A DNA stretch of 64,000 nt, from assembly GCF_033096445.1 (NCBI RefSeq), contig NZ_AP028155.1, positions 1,431,880 through 1,495,879 on the forward strand, written 5' to 3'. Below are positions 54,929 through 64,000 of this stretch, piece after piece. Source of the stretch: Butyricimonas faecihominis. Its GTDB lineage: Bacteria > Bacteroidota > Bacteroidia > Bacteroidales > Marinifilaceae. The first letter of the stretch is position 1. Each line of letters starts with the position of its first letter. A model generated the notes under the pieces. It was not told the DNA's origin. It saw only the letters and a program-made list of their open reading frames with translations, and searched no databases. The translations under genes and the position numbers were made by a program.

Positions 54929-55005
54929 GTTAATTTATGATTTAAAGATTCTGTGATTGCCGATTCTATGATTTCATGATTATAAAATCATTTCATCACA
55001 CCATC

Positions 55006-55611
55006 TTATTCCAGTTCTAATCTATTCAACTCAGAAATATAAGACAACAACTCCACCCGTCCCAATTTTGTTTCAGCAGAAGTAATAAACGCCATGGGCA
55101 TACTTTCCCATGTATCTTTCATCTTTTCCTGATATTTGGCAATACAATTCATTCGTTCCGTGGTCGTCAACTTATCGGCCTTCGTGAAGACCATAACAAA
55201 AGGCACCCCATTCTCTCCCAGCCACTCCATGAAATCGAGATCAATCTTCAACGGATCGTGCCGGCTGTCAATCAACACGAAAAGACATACCATATTCTCC
55301 CGTTTTAAAATATAATTCTTTATCATGGAACTGAATTGTCCTCGCTGAGATTTAGATGTTCTGGCATAGCCGTATCCGGGTAAATCCACCAGATACCATT
55401 CATCATTAATCAAAAAATGATTGATTAATTGTGTCTTTCCCGGACTGCCGGATGTCTTGGCCAGTTTACTGTGGTTCGTTAACATGTTAATTAACGAAGA
55501 TTTCCCCACGTTCGATCTCCCGATAAACGCATATTCGTGTCTATCCGGATCCGGACACTTCTTCACATCCGTGTTACTTATCACAAAATTGGCACTCTTA
55601 ATTTCCATCAT
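55006..55611 (-). CDS. engB: Ribosome biogenesis GTPase EngB (YihA/YsxC)
   Basis: 201 residues. G1 [15 protein letters not shown] near 32-46, G2 Thr in [12 protein letters not shown]3 [11 protein letters not shown]4 TKADK and G5 TSAETK. Needed for assembly of the large ribosomal subunit in other bacteria. It follows the DEAD-box helicase gene on the same strand, about 86 bp downstream of it, and is separated from xseA by 77 bp of A/T-rich repeats. Confidence 0.94.
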   Translation of the reverse strand: MMEIKSANFVISNTDVKKCPDPDRHEYAFIGRSNVGKSSLINMLTNHSKLAKTSGSPGKTQLINHFLINDEWYLVDLPGYGYARTSKSQRGQFSSMIKNYILKRENMVCLFVLIDSRHDPLKIDLDFMEWLGENGVPFVMVFTKADKLTTTERMNCIAKYQEKMKDTWESMPMAFITSAETKLGRVELLSYISELNRLELE

Positions 55612-55697
55612 TTTTCAATTTGAATATATAAACATTGAACATGTGAAAATGTAAAGTAAACCTTACACTTCCCATGTTCAAATGTACAAATTATTTT

Positions 55698-57536
55698 CTA
55701 GCCGCGAGAAGACGATCTATTGAAATTTCTCGGCTTTTTCGGATCACTTCCCGGTCTTCCTCTTCTCTTTCCACCACTCTTTTCTTCCCGACGTCCGCCA
55801 CCTCGGCTATCTCGTTTGTCCCGATCTCGACGTTCCCGTCTTCCGGAAAACTCGCCTCGACTCCGGTCATCCCGACGACGTCCATTGTCCCGAGTCGGGA
55901 TAGCCTTTATCTCCAATGGAATACCATTAAAAAGAACCTTGCTGAAATCTACGGCGAAATCAGATGCACTCTCCTCGTCAATCTCGAATTTAGTATCTGT
56001 ATCAAAAATACGAATACCTCCGACACCAATCCCCCGACGACGAGAATATTTATTAATCAAGCCCATCAAATCACGAGGTGTCAACCCGTCTTCCCGACCG
56101 ACATTCAGCATAAACGTGCTGTACACAGTCTCTTCTCCACGTCCCCGACGGTCACGTCGATCTCCCCGATCTCCACGTTCACCTCGCTCTGAACGACCTC
56201 CACGGTCATCCTCGCTAATATTCAAATCAGCCGTATTCTTATACTTCTTCAGTAACTTACCGAACTCATAGGAAACCAAATGTTGGATCAACTCTTCTTT
56301 CGTCAGCTCTGCGAACTTTTCGTACACATCCGGAGCATACAGATCCATATCCTCTTGATCCTCCGATGCTAAAATCTTATCTGCATAGAATGCCAACTGA
56401 GCCCGACAAATCTCTTCCCCTACCGGAACTTGCTTGTACTCGAACTTCTTTTTCAAGATACCTTCAATCCGACGCAATTTCCCTTTCTCTTTCGAGTGAA
56501 TAATCGCAATAGAGATTCCTTCCTTTCCGGCACGTCCCGTTCTACCGCTACGATGCGTGTAACTCTCCACGTCTTCCGGCAAATTGTAATTGATCACGTG
56601 TGTCAGGCAATCCACATCCAACCCACGAGCTGCCACATCGGTTGCCACCAACACTTTCAGCCGTTTCGCCCGGAAAGCGTTCATCACGTTATCCCGCTGC
56701 GCTTGGCTCAGATCCCCATGTAATGCATCGCAATCAATTCCATCACGCTGCAAATGTTTCGCTATATCCTGCGCATCATTTTTCGTGCGGGTAAAAATAA
56801 TAGCGTACATACTGGGAGCGCAATCCACGATTCGACGTAACGTCTCGTAACAATCTTTCGCACGAACCATATAATATTGGTGAGACACCGTGTCTGCACC
56901 CTGATTCTTCTTACCCACGGAAATCTCCTTCTGGTTCACCAGATAATTCCGGGCAATCCGCTCTACCTCTTTCGGCATTGTCGCCGAAAACAAATATGTA
57001 TTTTTATCCTTAGGCGTGTTACTCAAGATAAAGTCCAGATCTTCTTGGAATCCCATGTTCAACATCTCGTCGGCCTCATCCAGCACGACAGCAAACACGG
57101 TCTCGATATTCAATGCCTTCCGGTTCAACAAGTCAACCAAACGTCCCGGAGTAGCCACAACCACGTGTACCCCCTTCTGTAATTCTTTCATTTGCCTTCT
57201 AATATCCGTCCCCCCGTACACACAGGTCACACGAATATCCGGAAGATACTTTGAATATTTTTTCAAGTCACTCCCGATTTGCATACACAACTCACGCGTG
57301 GGACTCAGAACCAATATCTGTACACTATTCCACTCCGGATTAATTTTCTGTAATAACGGCAATCCGAAAGCCGCTGTTTTTCCCGTCCCGGTCTGGGCTA
57401 ACACAACCAAATCATTTTCTTCGCCCAAAATAACAGGGATGGCCTTCTCTTGTACCGGACTCGGTGTTTCAAACCCTAAATCTGCAATTCCTTTAAGAAT
57501 TTCCCCGTCTAATCCTAATTCTCTAAATTTTTCCAT
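55698..57536 (-). CDS. DEAD-box RNA helicase with DbpA-type RNA-binding domain
   Basis: 612 residues. Q-motif FRELGLDGEILKGIADLGFETPSPVQEKAIP, Walker A AQTGTGKTAAFGLP near 44, DEAD (VLDEADEMLNMGF), SAT motif and HRSGRTGRAGKEG. From about 455 a DbpA RNA-binding domain (TFMLNVGREDGLTPRDLMGLINKYSRRRGIGVGGIRIFDTDTKFEI); the tail is R/G/D/K-rich, disordered. Similar to CsdA/DeaD proteins used in ribosome assembly and cold adaptation. An R/D-rich low-complexity insert precedes the RNA-binding domain. Confidence 0.92.
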   Translation of the reverse strand: MEKFRELGLDGEILKGIADLGFETPSPVQEKAIPVILGEENDLVVLAQTGTGKTAAFGLPLLQKINPEWNSVQILVLSPTRELCMQIGSDLKKYSKYLPDIRVTCVYGGTDIRRQMKELQKGVHVVVATPGRLVDLLNRKALNIETVFAVVLDEADEMLNMGFQEDLDFILSNTPKDKNTYLFSATMPKEVERIARNYLVNQKEISVGKKNQGADTVSHQYYMVRAKDCYETLRRIVDCAPSMYAIIFTRTKNDAQDIAKHLQRDGIDCDALHGDLSQAQRDNVMNAFRAKRLKVLVATDVAARGLDVDCLTHVINYNLPEDVESYTHRSGRTGRAGKEGISIAIIHSKEKGKLRRIEGILKKKFEYKQVPVGEEICRAQLAFYADKILASEDQEDMDLYAPDVYEKFAELTKEELIQHLVSYEFGKLLKKYKNTADLNISEDDRGGRSERGERGDRGDRRDRRGRGEETVYSTFMLNVGREDGLTPRDLMGLINKYSRRRGIGVGGIRIFDTDTKFEIDEESASDFAVDFSKVLFNGIPLEIKAIPTRDNGRRRDDRSRGEFSGRRERRDRDKRDSRGGGRREEKSGGKRRGRPGSDPKKPRNFNRSSSRG

Positions 57537-57569
57537 TAAACTGTTTTAAATTACCCCCTTACAATTTCG

Positions 57570-57669
57570 GATTTAGTGATTTTTGATTTTAGATTCCTCC
57601 TCACAAGGCTAACGCCTCTACTTATAAACCGGAAATCACGTAATCGCTAAATCATTAAATCACTAAATC
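57570..57669. repeat. Inverted and tandem A/T-rich repeats between ftsZ2 and the helicase gene
   Basis: GATTTAGTGATTT (57570-57582) pairs with AAATCACTAAATC (57657-57669); the right part also has 9-bp near-tandem units (AATCGCTAA, AATCATTAA, AATCACTAA). It touches the ftsZ2 stop, so it may end the dcw transcript. Confidence 0.5.
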
Positions 57670-57670
57670 G

Positions 57671-58882
57671 CTAGGGTCTGTCTATTTTTAAATGTCTCCG
57701 TGTATACGCCGGAGTCGTTGCCAATTCTTCTATTTTTTCGGGTGACAGATCCGGTTGAAGCAAAACCTCCGATTCCTTTAAAATGACCTGTACGTAATCC
57801 TTTACCCCGTCCTTGATCTTCTTCGTACGGGCGGCATCCACCGCCTCTTCCGAAACATCATTCACGGACGCAACTCCCTTCAAGGGTTTCGTGAACGTGT
57901 TTTCCACGTCCTCCATGGGAAAGCCGGTAGCAATCACCGTCACGGAAATTGCGTCTTCCAGCGCCTCATCAGTTCCCACACCCCAGATTATAGCTGCATT
58001 ATCACCTACTTCCTTAATCACGTAATTCGTGATTTCACTCATCTCATCCATCGTAATCTCATCCGTCCCGGATGTAATATTCAACAAGATGTCACTAGCT
58101 CCCAGTATATCGCTCTTATTCAGCAGAGGACTATTCAAAGCCTCGGCAATCACCCGCTTCGCCCGGTCTTCACCGGAGGCTTTCGCCGCACCCATAATAG
58201 CAATTCCACTATCCGTCATCACCGTTCTCACGTCGGCAAAGTCGACGTTTATATATCCCGGTAACGTGATAATCTCCGCGATACCCTTGGCAGCAATATT
58301 CAACACGTCGTTAGCCTTGGCAAATGCACTCGACAATGTCTGCGATCCGAATATCCGTTGTATCTTCTCATTATCTATGATAATCAAAGAATCCACGTGT
58401 TCTTTTAATCTTTTTACCCCTTCACGAGCCTGATCCAAACGTTTCGGCCCCTCGAAGCGGGAAGGTATCGTAACAATACCCACCGTCAGAATACCCATAT
58501 CCTTGGCAACCTTGGCAATCACGGGTGCCGCACCGGTCCCGGTACCTCCCCCCATCGCTGCCGTGATAAACACCATCTTCGTATTGGTACTCAACAACGC
58601 TTTTATATCATCAATACTCTCGTTAGCGGCAGCCTCTCCGATTTCCGGTCGGTTCCCCGCTCCCCGTCCTTCAGTCAGGGTCTTCCCCAATTGAATAATG
58701 GTCGGAATAGGACTATGTTCCAATATTTGCGAATCGGTATTACACAACACGAAATCCACGTCACAGATCCCTTGCCTGTACATGTATTCCACAGCATTAC
58801 CGCCACCACCTCCGACTCCGATCACCTTAATAATCGGGGTAGTAATCTCAAACTGGTTAAAATTTATCAATCCATCTACCAT
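57671..58882 (-). CDS. ftsZ: Second FtsZ paralogue (short linker)
   Basis: 403-residue tubulin-like GTPase. GTP signature MGGGTGTGAAP at 110-120 and T7 loop NVDFADV at 212-218, so both the binding and catalytic sides look intact. The C-terminal part after about residue 330 is short and ends in TTPAYTRRHLKIDRP, resembling the conserved C-terminal peptide (PAYxRR) that binds FtsA. It lies 12 bp after the first ftsZ in the same operon. Overall residue identity with it seems only moderate, so this is not a recent duplication. Confidence 0.9.
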   Translation of the reverse strand: MVDGLINFNQFEITTPIIKVIGVGGGGGNAVEYMYRQGICDVDFVLCNTDSQILEHSPIPTIIQLGKTLTEGRGAGNRPEIGEAAANESIDDIKALLSTNTKMVFITAAMGGGTGTGAAPVIAKVAKDMGILTVGIVTIPSRFEGPKRLDQAREGVKRLKEHVDSLIIIDNEKIQRIFGSQTLSSAFAKANDVLNIAAKGIAEIITLPGYINVDFADVRTVMTDSGIAIMGAAKASGEDRAKRVIAEALNSPLLNKSDILGASDILLNITSGTDEITMDEMSEITNYVIKEVGDNAAIIWGVGTDEALEDAISVTVIATGFPMEDVENTFTKPLKGVASVNDVSEEAVDAARTKKIKDGVKDYVQVILKESEVLLQPDLSPEKIEELATTPAYTRRHLKIDRP

Positions 58883-58894
58883 GATCGTCCATTA

Positions 58895-60265
58895 TTACAT
58901 TTGTGAATCCCTATTCATATCCTCGTTGAACATATTCCCCAGCTTACGCTTGAACCAACTATCTACATCCGGCACCTCATTTTTTCCCCGTTTGCGCCCG
59001 TTCTCCAGTTCAAACTCCCGATCGTACTCTTCGATTCGTTTCCGGTGAGTCTCCTCTTCCCGAACCGGTTCATCGTCATCATCGTCGTCAAACACGATAG
59101 CCCGTTGACGTTTCCCGACATCCCGCCGCTGTTCACCTCGCTGTTGGCGCAACCGACGACTTTCCTCCAGTTTTTGCTTGCGCATCCGCTCCTCTTCCTC
59201 CAACTTCCGGGCATCCACCGTCTGCATCTCCAAATCTTCCACGGTCTCCACCTTGAAAGAAATATTCGTCTTTTTCCTTTCGATAGGTGAACCGTTAAAC
59301 CCTGTAGCGATCACAGCCACGTGCAACTCATCACCTAGAGCATCATCCTTACCAGCCCCCCAAATCACGTCCACATCGTTCCCGACCAACTCCTTCACGT
59401 AATCGGTAATCAAGGTAATCTCATCCATCGTGATCTCCTTACTACCGTACAACATATTCAACAATATATTAGATGCCCCCCGAATATCATTACTATTCAA
59501 CAAGGGCGATTCCAATGCCATCTTCGCAGCCTCCAGCGCACGATTCTCTCCAACCGACTCTCCGGCACCCATCAGCGCCACCCCACTATTCCGCATCACC
59601 ACCTCCACATCGGCAAAGTCCACGTTCACGAATCCCTTCAACGTAATGATCTCCGCAATACTCTTAGCCGCGATCGTCAACACGTTATCCGCCATCTCGA
59701 ACGCTTTCGACAATTTCAAATCCCCGTACATATCCCGCAACTTCTCGTTACATATAATCAACAGGGCATCCACGTAATTCGACAACTCGTCAACACCCTC
59801 CATAGCTTGCTCCACTCGTTTCCGTCCCTCAAAACTGAAAGGGATCGTCACGATTCCGATAGTCAGAATACCTAACTCACGAGCTTGCTTGGCAATAATA
59901 GGCGCGGCTCCCGTTCCGGTTCCACCTCCCATACCTGCCGTGATAAACACCATTTTCGTGTTACGCTCCAATATCGTTTTGATATAATCCAGACTTTCAA
60001 TAGCCGACTGTTTACCGCGTTCCGGCAAACTTCCCGCTCCACGCCCCTCGGTAAGCTCCTTACCGATCTGAATACGATTCTTCACGGGACTAATCCGCAA
60101 CGCCTGTATATCCGTGTTACACACCACGAACTCTACGCCCCGAATACCCTGACGGCACATATGGTTCACGGCATTACTACCGCCTCCACCCACTCCGATC
60201 ACCTTGATAATCGATTCTTCCTGTGGTGGAATATTCACAACCAATAAATCATCTTCATTAAGCAT
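58895..60265 (-). CDS. ftsZ: First FtsZ paralogue (long charged linker)
   Basis: 456 residues. GTP signature MGGGTGTGAAP (112-122) and T7 loop NVDFADV (214-220). After about residue 335 there is a long linker rich in R, E and D (with a run of six Asp around the middle) and an ending DSWFKRKLGNMFNEDMNRD. This tail differs from the PAYTRR tail of the second paralogue; how it is tethered is unknown. It follows ftsA (21 bp), as a normal ftsZ does. Confidence 0.92.
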   Translation of the reverse strand: MLNEDDLLVVNIPPQEESIIKVIGVGGGGSNAVNHMCRQGIRGVEFVVCNTDIQALRISPVKNRIQIGKELTEGRGAGSLPERGKQSAIESLDYIKTILERNTKMVFITAGMGGGTGTGAAPIIAKQARELGILTIGIVTIPFSFEGRKRVEQAMEGVDELSNYVDALLIICNEKLRDMYGDLKLSKAFEMADNVLTIAAKSIAEIITLKGFVNVDFADVEVVMRNSGVALMGAGESVGENRALEAAKMALESPLLNSNDIRGASNILLNMLYGSKEITMDEITLITDYVKELVGNDVDVIWGAGKDDALGDELHVAVIATGFNGSPIERKKTNISFKVETVEDLEMQTVDARKLEEEERMRKQKLEESRRLRQQRGEQRRDVGKRQRAIVFDDDDDDEPVREEETHRKRIEEYDREFELENGRKRGKNEVPDVDSWFKRKLGNMFNEDMNRDSQM

Positions 60266-60286
60266 AGCTGAAAGGTCTTATATCAT

Positions 60287-61453
60287 TTATTCTTTAAAAA
60301 AATTACTAAACCATCCACCGGATTTAGGCTTTTTCACCTCCCGACGTTCACACTGCAACAGTCCCAAAGCCGTAAAATACGCTGGGGACTTCAAACTAGC
60401 CTCCCGATCCGCTTTAACACTTGCCACCTTTGCAAATCCGACCGAATGTCCCGACAACTTGGACAACAACACCTCGATCCCCGCCACCTGACAACCGCCT
60501 CCGGTCAACAAAATCCCGTCATCCAAATCCTCGTAGCAACCACTTTCCTGCATTTGGAAAATAGCCCCTTCCAACAATTCCTCCAAACGGGATTGCTCCA
60601 CGTGTACCAAATCATGACTATCAATACAATACTTCGTATCGGGAATCATAATCTTCCGGTTCTTGCACGATGCCCGCAACGCCATACCGAACTCTTCTTT
60701 CAGCTTGCGTGCCTTCTCCATGTCATTAATCGAAAATGCTGTATTTATATCCCCATCAATCGTGCTGCATCCCAATGGCAACTCCTCGTCAAAATAAACA
60801 AGCCCGTCTTGGAAAACCTGTACTTTGATACTATCTGCGCCTAGATCAAGCAAAGCGAAATTACATATATCCGATCCTGCCGTGATCAAAGCCTTCTGCG
60901 CGGCTCCGGCCATCGAATAAAAATCTATCTTATCAACCCCTAGGTTGGCAAACATATCCCTCAAATCCCTCAACTCACTACTCCTTGCCACATACACGTG
61001 ATAATGGACATCCAACCGTTTCGCCGTAACTCCCACCGGGTTCACCTCACTCTCCTTATCCACGTAATAAGCGAACGGAACGACATCCACCACTTCCTCA
61101 TCACCGGCCCCCACCACGCTCCGACACTTTTTTTCCATCTCCTGCAAATCCCCTTGGTCTATACTCTTCGGACGAGAAAACTTGATATTCTCCCGGTCTT
61201 CAATCTGTTTCACCCACGCCCCGCTCAAAGCAACGTTCAAAGCATCAATATGAACCTCATACTCGCTCTTAAAACGATCCAACAAACGCTGGATACATGC
61301 TTTTGCCCGAAGTTTATCAACAATTTTGCCCCGTTTAACTCCTTGTGAGGCAATACTTATGACACCGACCAAACGACAATCACTCCCGGACTTTTCTCCG
61401 AGAGCCATCACCATTTTTCCAGACCCCATATCCAAAGAAGCTACAAACCCCAT
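60287..61453 (-). CDS. ftsA: Cell-division protein FtsA
   Basis: 388 residues from the ATG at 61453 (MGFVASLDMGSGKMVMALG); the frame extends upstream into ftsQ but the family begins here. Actin-like ATPase: phosphate-1 motif SLDMGSGK, the inserted 1C domain, phosphate-2 ALLDLGADSIKV, and adenosine-binding ILLTGGGCQVAGI. The C-terminal end (SGGWFSNFFKE) is an amphipathic membrane-targeting helix. It anchors FtsZ to the membrane. Confidence 0.94.
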   Translation of the reverse strand: MGFVASLDMGSGKMVMALGEKSGSDCRLVGVISIASQGVKRGKIVDKLRAKACIQRLLDRFKSEYEVHIDALNVALSGAWVKQIEDRENIKFSRPKSIDQGDLQEMEKKCRSVVGAGDEEVVDVVPFAYYVDKESEVNPVGVTAKRLDVHYHVYVARSSELRDLRDMFANLGVDKIDFYSMAGAAQKALITAGSDICNFALLDLGADSIKVQVFQDGLVYFDEELPLGCSTIDGDINTAFSINDMEKARKLKEEFGMALRASCKNRKIMIPDTKYCIDSHDLVHVEQSRLEELLEGAIFQMQESGCYEDLDDGILLTGGGCQVAGIEVLLSKLSGHSVGFAKVASVKADREASLKSPAYFTALGLLQCERREVKKPKSGGWFSNFFKE

Positions 61454-61466
61454 AATATCTAATATT

Positions 61467-62192
61467 TTATTTTCTAACACAAACAACTTGGTTGTCAAAC
61501 TTCAAATTGATCTCCTTGTAACGATTCCACCCTTTTTTCGTGATACCGTCCTTCAGAAACAACATCAACTTCTCCAACCTCGCCTCGCAATCATCCACCT
61601 TTCCCAACACGATCCGGAAATCCCCCACTTTAGGAATCATCACAACATCCTCGTTCGACCTCACAACCAGTTGTTCGATATACGCGTCCCAAAATGGTTC
61701 ATTCTTCAATTTCATCGCGAAAGGACCCAGTTTCTCGCAAGCGAATTTCTTATTTATATCACCGGTTGCTACAACAACCCTGGAAGTAAACTTAGAAGAC
61801 AACGGCATCACTCTCCCGTCACGATCCACGTAATACCCTTCACCCGTTAGTACTCTCAAAACAGGTTCACGTTGCTGGATATTTACATGAATATAACCGT
61901 CTAAACTGTAGTAAACCTGAGCCGATTTAATCATCGGATTCTTGACAAGCACCCTTTCCAAACTATCTTTATTCACCGCCAATATACTTTTGTCCATAAT
62001 GTCTCCGTACCCCTTCTTTATCGCCTTCATAACATCCTCCTCATCGACAAACACGTTAACATCCGTATTTTTGACAGCCACCCGTACCCCTCTACATGTT
62101 ACCTCCCCCGATTTTGTCGCCACAAAGGTAAGCACAATTATCAGGTATACAAGCAAAATGCAAGATAATATGTAAGGTAAAATGCGTTTCAT
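61467..62192 (-). CDS. ftsQ: Cell-division protein FtsQ
   Basis: 241 residues. One N-terminal membrane helix (ILPYILSCILLVYLIIVLTFVA), then POTRA (VNVFVDEEDVMKAIKKGYGDIMDKSILAVNKDSLERVLVKNPMIKSAQVYY) and beta domain (REPVLRVLTGEGYYVDRDGRVMPLS). Bitopic, periplasmic domain that recruits FtsL/FtsB. It lies 13 bp before ftsA. Confidence 0.9.
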   Translation of the reverse strand: MKRILPYILSCILLVYLIIVLTFVATKSGEVTCRGVRVAVKNTDVNVFVDEEDVMKAIKKGYGDIMDKSILAVNKDSLERVLVKNPMIKSAQVYYSLDGYIHVNIQQREPVLRVLTGEGYYVDRDGRVMPLSSKFTSRVVVATGDINKKFACEKLGPFAMKLKNEPFWDAYIEQLVVRSNEDVVMIPKVGDFRIVLGKVDDCEARLEKLMLFLKDGITKKGWNRYKEINLKFDNQVVCVRK

Positions 62193-62273
62193 CTCTATTC
62201 CCAGCCTACAAATTTAAAATTTCTAATTCAAATTCTCGTCTCTTATCCATTACATCCAAACCTGTAACCCCGA

Positions 62274-63641
62274 TCAGCAATCCGTCCCTCCAAACATCTC
62301 CGTGAAAATCGGAATAAAACGATCTATATCCCCGGCTCCCACGGTCATAAAAACTCCCTCCTTCACGTTCTCCTTCACATACTCCGGAAACTCTTCCTTC
62401 GTCACCCGCACGAATGGCACCGTCAGTCGCTCGGCAATCAACCCCGATGTCACCCCCGGAATCGGTTGCTCCCGTGCCGGGTAAATATCCAGCAGGATCA
62501 CCTGATCCGCAAGATTCAAACTCTTCGCAAACTCCGGGTAAAAATCATTTGTCCGTGAGTACAAATGAGGCTGAAAAGCTACCGTCAACCTCTTATCCGG
62601 CCACATCTCCCGAATGGAAGAAAGAGATGCCTCAATCTCCCGCGGATGATGAGCGTAATCGTCAATATAAATCAATCGGTCACTCTTCGCATGTACGTCA
62701 AATCTACGGGAAACCCCTTTAAACAAAGGCAAAGCCTCCCGAATCTCTTCCGGTGTCACTCCTGCATACAAAGCCACCGTGATTGCAGCCGTCGCGTTCT
62801 CCACGTTCACCCGCCCCGGAAAACACATCCTCAAATCCCTTATCTCCAAATCTTTCCCGATATAATCAAACAAGTAACTCCCGTTATCCACTCGCAACCG
62901 ATTGGCATAATAATCCGCTTTCTCCCCGGCAGCATAATGCCCCGTAATCGTTCTTTTTTTCAATTCCAACCCCTTACGTAAAAACAACTCACCTCGTGTC
63001 TGCAAGGCAAATTCCTCGAAAGCCTCGATCAAATGCTCGTGCGTCCCGTATATATCCAGATGATCCGCATCCATAGCCGTGATTACCGCAATCTCCGGAT
63101 GTAAATGCAAAAATGAACGATCATACTCGTCCGCCTCGATCACCACGTAATCCGAATCCTTATCAATCAACAAATTCGTGCCGAAATTAGAGGAAATTCC
63201 CCCTAGGAAAGCACTACATCCCACGTGCGAACGATTCAACAGAAAAGCCAGCATCGTCGTAGTCGTCGTCTTTCCATGCGTTCCGGCAATGCAAAGTGCT
63301 TTTTTACTATGAGACAAAAATCCCAGCACCTCCGCCCGTTTATGCAAAGCGTACCCGTTATCCCGGAAAAAACTAAGAATACGATTTTCCTGCGGTACCG
63401 CCGGGGTATATACCACCAACGTATGCTCCTTATCCCGGAAAACCTCCCGAACTCCCTTCTCGTCATCCTCGTAAGTAATCTCAAACCCTTCTTCGTCCGT
63501 CATTTTTCGTGTCAACGGTGACGATGTCCGGTCATATCCTGCCACCTCGTAACCCATCATCTTAAAATAACGAGCCAACGCACTCATTCCAATCCCCCCG
63601 ATACCCACAAAATACACCGCCTTTATATTCTTAATATCCAT
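62274..63641 (-). CDS. murC: UDP-N-acetylmuramate--L-alanine ligase
   Basis: 455 residues, cytosolic Mur ligase that adds L-Ala to UDP-MurNAc with ATP. N-terminal dinucleotide-like GIGGIGMSALARYF, ATP loop AGTHGKTTTTTMLAF near 118, EADEYDRSFLHLHPEIAVITAMDADHLDIYG and DDYAHHPREIEA near 330. Normal length. Part of the dcw row murG-murC-ftsQ-ftsA-ftsZ. Confidence 0.95.
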   Translation of the reverse strand: MDIKNIKAVYFVGIGGIGMSALARYFKMMGYEVAGYDRTSSPLTRKMTDEEGFEITYEDDEKGVREVFRDKEHTLVVYTPAVPQENRILSFFRDNGYALHKRAEVLGFLSHSKKALCIAGTHGKTTTTTMLAFLLNRSHVGCSAFLGGISSNFGTNLLIDKDSDYVVIEADEYDRSFLHLHPEIAVITAMDADHLDIYGTHEHLIEAFEEFALQTRGELFLRKGLELKKRTITGHYAAGEKADYYANRLRVDNGSYLFDYIGKDLEIRDLRMCFPGRVNVENATAAITVALYAGVTPEEIREALPLFKGVSRRFDVHAKSDRLIYIDDYAHHPREIEASLSSIREMWPDKRLTVAFQPHLYSRTNDFYPEFAKSLNLADQVILLDIYPAREQPIPGVTSGLIAERLTVPFVRVTKEEFPEYVKENVKEGVFMTVGAGDIDRFIPIFTEMFGGTDC

Positions 63642-63653
63642 ACCATGAATTTA

Positions 63654-63676
63654 AAATTTAAAATTTAAAATTTAAA
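63654..63676. repeat. Tandem TTTAAAAT repeats
   Basis: About three 8-9 bp units of ATTTAAAA between murC and murG. Noncoding, A/T-rich; nothing more can be said. Confidence 0.6.
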
Positions 63677-63715
63677 ATGGCAGACCATTCAATTCTAAAT
63701 TTTACATTCTACACT

Positions 63716-64000
63716 TTAAACTATCTTCAATATTTCCCTCGCAATCACCTCATCCGAATCCTTCATTGCCAGCGTCAAGATATGCTCGGACAAACTTTTC
63801 CGTTCCCCATCATCCTGCAACAAGCGTTCCATCACCTCTCCCAAACGCTCCACCACCTCGGCATCCTTCACCATCACGGCAGCTTGTTTATTCACCAGCG
63901 CCATAGCATTCTTCGTCTGGTGATCTTCTGCCACGTTAGGCGAGGGCACTAACACCACGGCTTTTCCCAGCAAGCACAACTCTGAAATCGTACCTGCACC
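63716..64000 (-). CDS. murG: UDP-GlcNAc:lipid-I glycosyltransferase MurG, C-terminal end (partial)
   Basis: The frame is open to the window edge, so the 5' part lies outside. The 94 visible residues start with GAGTISELCLLGKAVVLVPSP and continue NVAEDHQTKNAMALV, the donor-binding signature of MurG, then end in a helical tail. It makes lipid II at the inner face of the membrane. Lies 74 bp upstream of murC in the dcw cluster. Confidence 0.93.
   Translation of the reverse strand, partial: GAGTISELCLLGKAVVLVPSPNVAEDHQTKNAMALVNKQAAVMVKDAEVVERLGEVMERLLQDDGERKSLSEHILTLAMKDSDEVIAREILKIV

Noticed and set aside
55720-56271. Antisense frame of 183 codons inside the DEAD-box helicase gene
   Set aside because: Its R/S/P-rich sequence is only the complement of the helicase's repetitive R/D/G-rich tail.

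Overview
The window looks like the chromosome of a Bacteroidota species, probably a Bacteroidales member close to Butyricimonas/Odoribacter (inference). The evidence is several promoters of the Bacteroidetes type (TTTG, about 19 bp, TAnnTTTG), a sigma/FecR/SusC/SusD/TlpA locus, a PCMD-type surface protein, and a dcw cell-division cluster of bacteroidal layout. The sequence directly shows an ordinary housekeeping backbone interrupted by one foreign element of about 26 kb.

Left backbone (1-24,300): a membrane-protein tail, ispE, a PAP2 phosphatase, a nitronate monooxygenase-like enzyme, a PCMD-like secreted protein, a 186-bp MITE-like element, lgt, then an ECF sigma/FecR/SusC/SusD/TlpA/TlpA transport operon (5,801-14,970). 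These are followed by guaB, a Nei/Fpg-like glycosylase, a small GNAT protein, a two-gene glycosyltransferase operon with a three-part membrane protein, and dnaK.

Integrated element (24,327-50,615): it is bounded by a 15-bp direct repeat and starts with an excisionase-like HTH gene and a tyrosine integrase. It carries DUF3987, DUF6371 and MobV relaxase genes but no visible type IV secretion genes, so it reads as a mobilizable rather than self-transmissible element. Its cargo is defence. One module is a Upf1-like SF1 helicase fused to a PIN nuclease, preceded by a partner gene whose 5' part is missing because an IS21-family element abuts it. The other is a type I restriction-modification operon (XRE regulator, hsdR, hsdM, RhuM-like protein, Fic/Doc toxin, AIPR protein, hsdS). 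Facing its hsdS are silent hsdS cassettes and a tyrosine recombinase, with short inverted repeats placed so that the target-recognition domains can be shuffled.

Right backbone (50,616-64,000): a stand-alone receiver-domain protein, a DUF5684 membrane protein, PBP4 (dacB), xseB/xseA, engB, a DEAD-box RNA helicase, and the dcw segment ftsZ2-ftsZ1-ftsA-ftsQ-murC-murG, transcribed leftward. Two consecutive full-length ftsZ paralogues with different C-termini are the notable point here.

The best candidates for something undescribed are the helicase-PIN protein with its truncated acidic-linker partner, and the layered phase-variable RM/AIPR/Fic/RhuM operon. All names rest on reading motifs by eye; no database search was run.
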